Below, piece after piece: positions 1 through 7,500 of a stretch of DNA of 64,000 nt. Source of the DNA: Apophysomyces variabilis (taxonomy: Eukaryota > Mucoromycota > Mucoromycetes > Mucorales > Mucoraceae); NCBI GenBank assembly GCA_002749535.1, contig MZZL01000405.1, positions 776,515-840,514 on the forward strand, read 5' to 3'. A program made the translations under genes and the position numbers. The notes below the pieces were generated by a model. That model was given only the letters and a program-made list of their open reading frames with translations. It was not told where the DNA came from and ran no database searches. How positions within the stretch are numbered: position 1 is the first letter of the stretch; the number at the start of each line of letters is the position of its first letter.

Positions 1-248
1 AATGTCTAAATAGGTAAGTTGGACTTTTAAACACGGACTTATATAATACGAGATTAAGCAATTTTAACTCAGTTCCTTAATACAATGAACAATGCCGAGC
101 TTCTATGATCCGCTACGGAGAAATCTCTCCATTATAGAAGGCAATTACAAATCAGTTAATACAGAGCACAATCCATAATCACAGTCCTGTCCATCTAGAC
201 CCAGAGATATTTAAGTGTAAAAGAGTAATGTTTTTATTTGAATAAACA

Positions 249-470
249 TCATCCTACATTGAGTCTCGCGTATATTGCTTGTTTCTTTTTCTCATCAGAT
301 AAAACATTACACTTGTAGTACAACTTAACGTAATTCTGAACTGATTCCTTTTTCCATACCCACTTCTCTACCTGCAGCTGCTGCAGACTTTCCTTCATAC
401 GTCATTAGATTGAGCAACATAGCTAACTGTTCGTCAGTGTAATTCCGGTATGCACTGCGCTTATTTTGCG
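249..470 (-). pseudogene. Helix-turn-helix transposase-like fragment, frameshifted
   Basis: Read on the minus strand, this stretch encodes a peptide containing YTDEQLAMLLNLM, then EGKSAAAAGREVG, and after a one-base frame change ESVQNYVKLYYK. The pattern (an aromatic-TDEQ start, a short helix, a G.SA..AGR.VG turn, then a recognition helix Q.YVK) is that of the N-terminal helix-turn-helix domain common in fungal DNA-transposon proteins. No catalytic domain follows before a stop at 249-251. The frame break near position 350 and the lack of a start or downstream domain indicate a relic. It could also be a diverged exon of an unseen gene. Family assignment is by motif impression only. Confidence 0.4.
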
Positions 471-969
471 AAGGCGAACTTTAATCGCCCTTCGAAAATT
501 TTGTTGCGAGTCGCTTGCAAGCACGCTTATAGAAGCATTGCTATTGCACGTTCAACAAATTGTAACGGACTATAGCAAAAGTGATGGATGAAATATTATA
601 TGAAGCTGATCCAGAATTTTCAATGCAAGGCGCGGTATCTTACAGACAACTATCATAAATGTGCGGATGGACAAATCGTTCCTTATCTGACTGTACCTTG
701 GGCAAGGTCAATGATAATCAGCTAATTTTATGTGAAGCCTGTCTTTGGGCGACTGTTAGTTTACACTGTCCTGTAGGATAGATGTTGTTATTACAAGAAA
801 AAAAAATGGTTTAATGTGAGTACATCTGAGCGTTATCATCCTTTCTTCCTTTTTATTTCTTCTTTTACTGTTGAACTTGTCATGGATGATTTTGCGTTTT
901 ATATGCATTCGCTTATCTGATCTTTTTCATATTGTCTCTGACCGCCTGGACAGTCAAAGACTACATCTA

Positions 970-2931
970 GAGGAAAAAGGAAAAAAAAAACCGCTGGGGT
1001 GGAATTGCAGAAGCAGCTACAGGAGAGGGAAAGGTTGAAAAAAGGTACGTACACATCCTCATAAAAGAAAGTTAACTGACAGCAACCAACCTCAGCAAAC
1101 TAGTCGTAGTGTAATTCTTGTGGACTCTGGGGGCATCAAAGCATGAAGTGCAAAACTATGTCAAACGAAAGAAGTCAAAGGTTTACAATGCAGACTGCTA
1201 CATAGGGTATCACGCTTAAAGTATTCCCAATAGCTGGTACTAAGCGGACGCGCCAGCCAGAAGTTCAGAATGTGGCGCTCAAAAAAGCAAAGAAAACGGG
1301 TGGAGCGAGTAAGCAAGCAAGTTCCAGTAATACGGCCTTTATAGCAAATCCATGTCCTGCATGTGGTTCCACTGAACACAGAAGTACCCGAGCGAAGAGT
1401 TGCCCGTGACACACCAAGTCGACCGAGGAGATCCTAGAAGATCAACTCAGGAAAGGTTTCGAAACATTCATTCAAAAAGCTCCTCTATATTCCATTGTCG
1501 TTGAAGCACATCGAGATCAGTCCCGAAGAAAAGTTCAAGAGCTTTCACAATATACGAGAGAAGTGATTGCAAGAACTCAACTGTTTGTCAACCGGTATTA
1601 CACTTGATCATGATGTAATTCCACCCATTGTTTCACTCAAATTTTCTTCTATCCGGTTACGCAACTTGTGCGCAACAAATCAATGACAACTAAAAATGAT
1701 AAAATGGCAACAGATCTTAGCAGCTTTTGGAGAGAATTTCGTGACAGGCACCCTCAGATGCAACAAACACCCAGCAGACAACTAAGATCATCTGATGTAT
1801 TGTCAGAAGGTTGTGTATTGCTGGCCACATGCTGTTCAAACAATATAATGGAAAATTTTGAAACTCGGTGCGTTCATTTGTTGAACATAAGCTGTCAGTA
1901 GCGTTTCCGGTATGTATCGTGTTTTGCCATATCTGAACTAAGTTTCATCGTATATAGAGTATGAAGAAAACAGATACAAAATATTGCATCGGAATATGCC
2001 TTCGAACGCATCGCTGGTGGATCTCCTCAATGGCCTAATTCAGTCGAGCCGGATTTGCCGTTAGTGGCGATTGCCGACAAGATTTGTGATGATTTAGAGG
2101 CACTGACGCCCAGAATTTTCCAGTATTGGCAGCATTTTACGGGCCCGACATGGCTGAGAAGGGTTTCAACAATTACCAAGGAGTACAACGAACTCGTAAA
2201 GAGCTCATTAATGTTTTAGTCAACAGTGGAAAGAAGTACTGTAAGCAACGGCGAATAAAGACTCGAAAGAATGGACGAAAGAGGAGGAAGAAGATGCTGA
2301 AACGGCGAGGACAAAAGAAGCTGAAATAGCGATCGGGGTTAGAGACTAAGTGCAAAGTACTGAAATAATGATATTAACGAAATCTTCTAAGCTAGACCAC
2401 AAGAGTCTGCAATCAGATCAACCCAAAATAAACCGCACCCAAGCGCAAAGAAATGGCATCCCAAGGAGTTTCAAGCAAGCAAAAAAAATACCATTAATTG
2501 TATTCGGATCAGCAATATTTAGTGCGAGTGAACATGCGTCAAAAAAGGGCAACGTGCTGCGTTAGTGAACACCTGTTGGAAAATGCTGAAGAAAAGAGAA
2601 AGGAGAGGGGAATTGATTGCAACAACAGTCGATGAATTTTACACGTCTCAGGTTTGTTGTCTTTTGCTTCGTATGTATCCTCATGGTTTATCTATAGGTG
2701 TGCAACAGCTGCCTTCAGAGAGGGCTGGAGAAAGTCACCACATCCGATTATGTGTCCCATCATGGTGTAGTAGTTTGCAAACACTGCCGTACACTATGGC
2801 AACGGGACATTAATTCGGCAAAAAACATGTTCTACATTGCAAACTCGGTTTGGTGTGGACAAGGTCGCCCCATAGAATTCCGCCGTCCCGCTAAAAACGA
2901 TATCGCCACTACGAATGTGGTTTCCTCGTAA
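970..2931 (+). pseudogene. Fanzor RNA-guided endonuclease pseudogene, RuvC-I deleted
   Basis: Fragments in successive frames match copy B in order. They are a charged helix (VELQKQLQERERLKK), a CCHC zinc knuckle CNSCGLWGHQSMKC (about 1112-1153), a second knuckle CPACGSTEHRSTRAKSC (about 1352-1402), a middle region (TTKNDKMATDL, ASDVLSEGCVLLATC-like), FERIAGGSPQWP, YGPDMAEKGFNNYQG, the RuvC-II motif VDEFYTSQ (about 2623-2650), and, after an intron (2651-2698), zinc ribbon CNSC...CKHC with RuvC-III RDINSAKNM. The gene is broken by TGA at 1408-1410 (a CGA-to-TGA change fits copy B), by single-base frameshifts near 1600-1660 and 2545, and by a deletion joining the region after DDLEAL directly to YGPDMAEK, which removes the RuvC-I DPG segment. 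It therefore cannot encode an active nuclease. Confidence 0.75.
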
Positions 2932-3163
2932 CGAGGATTTAGATTTATACGTCTCGAACGGTAAGTTCAATACTTTAAATTCACATTTTTCTAACGACTG
3001 GTCTTTTCACCTTGCCCAACCTTTTCTTGTGCATATCATCTGGGTAAGTAAGAAATTATTATCCTGGAAAAGCAATGTTCTCACAAGCCCTTTATCTATA
3101 TCATTTCCAGTTGACGAAAATTATTTCCCTGAACAACGCAAATCGTTATGCAATAAACAGTAA
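2904..3163 (+). ncRNA. Candidate Fanzor guide-RNA scaffold (fRNA/omegaRNA-like), copy A
   Basis: This block starts at the 3' end of the Fanzor reading frame and stays alignable to copy B (7480-7212, minus) to its last base. By eye, the core from about 2949 to 3118 is near 90% identical, while coding DNA of the two copies is roughly 60-65% identical. Two stem-loops open the block: CCAC(TACGAAT)GTGG at 2906-2920 and CCTCG(TAA)CGAGG at 2924-2936. No reading frame is kept between copies. In TnpB and Fanzor systems the scaffold RNA comes from this position and the guide lies just beyond the element end. The RNA function here is inferred. Confidence 0.5.
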
Positions 3164-3174
3164 TTAGAGCTCGT
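3160..3174. repeat. Left target-site duplication, 15 bp
   Basis: GTAATTAGAGCTCGT occurs here and again at 3544-3558, an exact 15-bp direct repeat flanking the 369-bp segment between them. The first four bases overlap the end of the Fanzor copy A homology. Confidence 0.75.
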
Positions 3175-3543
3175 GGCCTGGTGTATGCACAATTCTTGCC
3201 GAACTCGATGTTCACCAGCATCCGGGATCAGATCTATGGCAATACCATGACCCAGATCCGGGAAAGCCCCTACTGGAATGTCTCGACGCTTTCCCTCCTC
3301 AACGAGGCTAGCCACATCAAAGCTGACTCCCTCTTCTTCCTACTTTTTCCTTTTTTCGTTTCCCTTCTATTTCACTACATGATTTTCCTTATCCCTTTAT
3401 ATTCCTTTTGCCTCACTCTTTCGACCATTTCCCTGCCTCATCCGCAGGGCTTTTGTTCCGCCTTTTTCTTTTTTGAGCGGTCTCGAGTAAATATGTCTGT
3501 CACAGACGCTGTGTTCAAATAGAGATGTTAAATAAAAACCAAC
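3175..3543 (+). mobile_element. Short retroposon-like insert with A-rich tail
   Basis: The 369-bp segment is bounded by a perfect 15-bp direct repeat and ends in the A-rich string TTAAATAAAAACCAAC. Both fit insertion of a reverse-transcribed, 5'-truncated non-LTR element or a copied transcript. It is more GC-rich than its surroundings at its left end and opens with an open frame (PNSMFTSIRDQIYGN...) followed by pyrimidine-rich sequence. I could not assign the peptide to a known family. Orientation is inferred from the tail. Confidence 0.55.
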
Positions 3544-3558
3544 GTAATTAGAGCTCGT
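3544..3558. repeat. Right target-site duplication, 15 bp
   Basis: This is the second copy of GTAATTAGAGCTCGT, directly after the A-rich end of the insert at 3175-3543. Confidence 0.75.
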
Positions 3559-3630
3559 TAAACCTCGGTCGACACCAAAGCTTTAAAACACCGCGGAATC
3601 GCAACTCATCTCTTTCCTACCTTTGCCTTG

Positions 3631-4952
3631 ATGTCTGACGAACAAGTGTTGCCATTAACACCCAACTTGGCAACTATTCATTACATGCGCCGCGCCAGCG
3701 GTTTGTTAGACTTGTAATTGTTGATATACCTGATATTTCTCTCTGTTCCTGGTCATTGTACAAAACAACATTCTCTTTTTCTTTAGACCTGTTCGAACGA
3801 CTACCACAGCCTTGATTTATTACCATCGATTCAACCGATTTATGGCCCTGCACAAGGGCAGAAAACAGCCTCGAAATGATCAGCTGGTTGACGAAGCGCT
3901 TCCTTTGTACACTAATGAAGAGGTAAAGGAAACACAAAGAAGAAGAGTGAGAAAGAAATAAAAACAAAGAACTAGCGATCCGGGACACGGTTGACTTACG
4001 CACTTCTATATATGAAAAAACAATAGCTCTTAGCAACAACATGCCTTCATTTAGCATGCAAAGCAACTGAAGTGCCACGTAAAGTACGAGATCTAGTGAA
4101 TGTAGGCTATCGGTATTACCACCCAACCGGTCCGAGTCTTCAAGTAGACGATGTAAGAATCGGGATATGTTTCCACACAAAAGAGCTAATTGTGTTGTTA
4201 CTTGACAGTTATATTTTAGAATGCGATCTTCGCTAGTGACAAGTGAATTGTTGCTGGTACGGGCACTAGATTACGAACTTGAAGTGGAATTACCATTCAC
4301 GTTTTGTCTGAATACGTTACGTGGAATGGGTTTGATCCATTATATCACGGCGCATACGTCGCCAATAAACCCTGGTTGGCAAAAAGAGATCATGCGACGC
4401 ATGGAACAAGGTAAAAACATCATGGAAAACAAAAGAAGAAAAACGAGATTTCCCAAGGGAAATAAACAAAATGGAAGCAAAAGCTCATGGATAATTTCGG
4501 GTGCAACCTTAGATATGGAGGATGAACTGAGTGCTATTGGAAGATTAGCATGGATGTTCTTATGGGATGGGCTATGCTCACCCAAGATTGCATTAATGCA
4601 TACTATGCCTGGTATTGCATTGGGATGTCTATATCTAGCGTTACGAACGGCTAACGCAGATTTACCGATGACAATGAGTGAGGTAAAAGAACGACAAAAC
4701 AAGCATGTTGTTTTGCGCTTTGTCACTAAAAGAAAAAAAAATTTTGGCTTCAGTGGGTGGATATGTGGGGAGCATCAGAGAATATGTCAGTACAAGCCGT
4801 TCGAGGTCTGTATAAACAGAATTTGGATTATATGTTGGTTGCAGATATTTAGTTTATTTTGTTTTCTTTATTTAGATGTTGTGACCGACCTGCTTGAGCT
4901 TTACAACCAAACATCATGTGTACAGAATCAGGATAATAGCGAAAACATATAA
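3631..4952 (+). CDS. Cyclin-Q-like protein (FAM58 family)
   Basis: This is a probable regulatory cyclin. In animals, cyclin Q activates CDK10. The start ATG at 3631 (MSDEQVLPLTP) follows a pyrimidine-rich leader. Exons then give RTTTALIYYHRF, CLHLACKATEVPRKVRDL and NVGYRYYHPTGPSL, which is the first cyclin box with the diagnostic RDI/RDLxNVxxRY segment of cyclin Q. They continue with SELLLVRALDYELEVELP and a second cyclin fold (WDGLCSPKIAL, IALGCLYLALRTA), ending in DLLELYNQTS before the stop at 4952. At least five short introns are needed, for example 4682-4754 and 4811-4874; boundaries near 4411-4518 are uncertain. It converges on the deacetylase gene with about 120 bp between stops. No CDK partner lies nearby. 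Another C/L-type cyclin is possible but fits less well. Confidence 0.75.
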
Positions 4953-5074
4953 AAGAAAAAAAAAGTATATAATATGTTGGCCGCCAGCAACCCGTAATTG
5001 GGGAAAAAATTTGGATTAAATCGATTTTGTTTCGTCTCGCTACAGAATGCCCATATTCTCTAATTTGTTTCGTT

Positions 5075-7023
5075 CTAAAGAGCGTAGTTAGGATCGTCAA
5101 TTATCCCTGTCAGTCCAAGTAGCAAAAGCAAGGCCATATACATACGTGTTTGGCGTACGTCTGCTTCATCCATTTCGCTATCTTCTCCGTCCATGTAATC
5201 CTCGGCATTGAAGTCTCTTGGAACCTCTATCGGATTCAAAGCGTTCAGCAATTGTTCAGTTACCAAACGTGGATTCTTTTACCTTGCATTCCCACAGATG
5301 GCGCGAACGGCATATTTCGAAGGTTGTCGATGATTTTTGCGCTACACAATTTCTTGCTTAAAAAAATGATTTTTTCGAGAAAAGAACTTACACAATTTTG
5401 TCGATATAGTCCCGTGTATTATGGTTAGTCATATTATTAGATGGTACTTCTAATTTGTACTCGGGACCATAGTATTCAAAATAGTTGTTATAGGGAAGTT
5501 CAGCTGCCATAACCAAGTTAGATAGCGAGAACAATAAGTGTGACATACTTTCTGTCAAATCTTTGCCAACAGCTAATCCCGTTTCAAATGTCCATGTCCT
5601 TGCTACATTTCGGATGGTATATCCACCGCCGCCCACCATAATCATAGGAATATTGAATGATCGTATGAATTCGACACATGCTGCGTGACCCTTCATCGAA
5701 AGGTTGAAGCATCCCAGTCGATCACCAGCTAATGAATCTCCACCACACTGTAGAACTACCGCTCCTGGCCGATACCAATCCATAATATGCTGAATAATCT
5801 TCATAACCAGATCAAGAAATAAGAAAAGAATCTGATAACATGCCATATTATCTCACTTACTGGTCTGAAAACATTACGATATGTATCGTCGTCAATGCCA
5901 TCTCTTAATGGAACATTTACTGCATAATGCTTTCCTTTTCCCAAACCAGCATCCTAATCACGAAACTTTAAAACTTCGTGTTATTTTTGCGCCCTGAACG
6001 CCAATTACCCTGATGTCGCCGGTGCCAGGAAAGAATTCCCCGAATTTATGAAATGAACATGTCATGACGCGATCGGTGGTATAGAACGCTTCTTCAACAC
6101 CATCACCATGATGGACATCAATATCAACGTATAAGACACGTTGGTGGTATCTAAGGTCATGATTAGGTTGTTGTTAGGTGTGAATCGAGGAGCAACCAAC
6201 CTTAACAGTTCCAAAATACCAAGGACAATATCATTAACATAACAAAACCCTGAAGCTTCCGTCTTTTTTGCGTGGTGCAGACCACCAGCCCAATTGACAG
6301 CAATGTCTGCTTCCCCACTTAACAGCTTATTGGCGGCACCTGCATAAGTGAAGTTCAGCAGGATCAGCACACTAGTTCATACTCCGCTATTCTTACCGAT
6401 CGTCCCGCCTGCCGAAATAGTACAGAATTCAAACAGTCCTTCAAACACAGGGCAATCTTCACCAACATTAACTGCGACATCATGGATCAAAAGTATAAAT
6501 AAGTAATATGCATTCTCTTATCCATCACTTACATCGAGCAATGCCTTGTTCCAGTCCTCCATGCTGCATTGCCAGAGACTCCAAGTTATCTGGGGTAACA
6601 GTTTGCAGAAAATTAATGTATTCATCCGAATGAAATCGTGTCATTTGGTAAGCGCTTGCTCTGGTCGGTTTCTGCGCAAAAGCGTTTCCTTCTTAGTGGA
6701 AAGTCTAATCTGTGTGATTCAAGGCACACGTACCACAATGTCCAAATCTTTGTAGAGGCCATAGTTGACTACCATGTTGTGCACCATATGCATGCGTTTC
6801 GGTTTCATATAATGACCTAGTTCATCGTTGATAAAGATGTGGTTGATCTCCTCGGATTGTTACCTGGTCCATAATTAAAGTTACCCACATCGTCTAAGTT
6901 TACAAAGGAGACAACGAAAAAGGTCATGCTTCGAATGGCGATCGAAAAACGTGTCGACTTACGGTCATAGAAATAGGATACTCGTCTTTTGGAACAATTG
7001 GCCAGGCTGTAGGAGTTGGACAT
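5075..7023 (-). CDS. RPD3: Class I histone deacetylase, Rpd3 type
   Basis: This zinc-dependent lysine deacetylase removes acetyl groups from histone tails in Sin3/Rpd3-type corepressor complexes. The order is [31 protein letters not shown] at the N-terminus, then [21 protein letters not shown] (catalytic His pair), [13 protein letters not shown] (metal ligands), [30 protein letters not shown], and [16 protein letters not shown] with the glycine loop. The spelling (YFYD, FFPGTG, GDSL) matches Rpd3/HDAC1 rather than Hos2. All catalytic and zinc-binding residues I can check are intact. The C-terminal tail after the YGPEYKL segment is short and acidic. About seven introns interrupt the gene, including a 45-nt one around 5514-5560. 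The start at 7023 fits the family N-terminus. Fanzor copy B ends about 190 bp upstream. Confidence 0.93.
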
Positions 7024-7211
7024 GATTATTAGATATAGAGACGATGAATTCTGTCTGGAAGCAAAAAGCTGGGAGGACACTGCAAGAAAAAGGGATGCTT
7101 CCCTGGATACGGTCACTCCATTTTGAAAAGCCCGCTTTTAGCAGTCATAAGATTTAGGGTCATTGAAGCATTTCCAGACTTCCAGGATTCACACAAGTTG
7201 GCATGCTCACT

Positions 7212-7480
7212 TTACTGTTTATTGCATAGTAATTTGCGTTAATAGACGAAACAAATTTGCGTCGACTGGAAATAATATAGATAAGGGGCTTGTGAGAACA
7301 TGCTTCCGTAGGATAACAACTTTTTTACTTACCCAGATGATATGCACAAGAAAAAGTTGGGCAAGATGAAAAGACCAGTCGTTAGAAAAAGGTGATTTAA
7401 AAAGTATTGAACTTACCGTTCAAGACGTATATATCTCAATCACTGCTACCTAAGGTAACAGGAAGCCACATTCGTAGTGG
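7212..7480 (-). ncRNA. Candidate Fanzor guide-RNA scaffold (fRNA/omegaRNA-like), copy B
   Basis: This is the counterpart of 2904-3163. Hairpin 1, CCAC with a 7-nt loop and GTGG, is at 7466-7480 and is identical to copy A. Hairpin 2 at 7443-7461 (stem CTG.TACC pairing GGTA.CAG, loop of 3) has a different sequence from copy A's CCTCG/CGAGG stem but the same position and a similar spacer. Downstream, long identical strings such as ATATCATCTGGGTAAGTAA and TGTTCTCACAAGCCC are shared. The block ends at the element boundary, where a guide would begin. Transcription is not shown by sequence alone. Confidence 0.5.
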
Positions 7481-7500
7481 TGATGTTAACAAATAAACTA

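Larger units (their letters stand above)
735..3163 (+). mobile_element. Fanzor (TnpB-like) element, copy A, decayed
   Basis: The boundaries come from comparison with copy B at 7212-10452 on the other strand. Similarity starts around 735 (AAGCCT, then GCGACTGT.AGTTTA..CTGTCCT through about 790) and ends at 3163 after the shared string GCAATAAACAGTAA. Between these lie the broken coding region (970-2931) and a strongly conserved non-coding 3' block. I found no terminal inverted repeats, which fits TnpB/Fanzor-type elements. Copy A is about 0.8 kb shorter than copy B because of an internal deletion near 2112. A separate insert (3175-3543) sits at its 3' edge. Confidence 0.7.

Noticed and set aside
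2915..3163. Open frame covering the conserved Fanzor 3' block (82 codons)
   Set aside because: The matching frame in copy B stops after about ten codons, so conservation is not explained by this protein.
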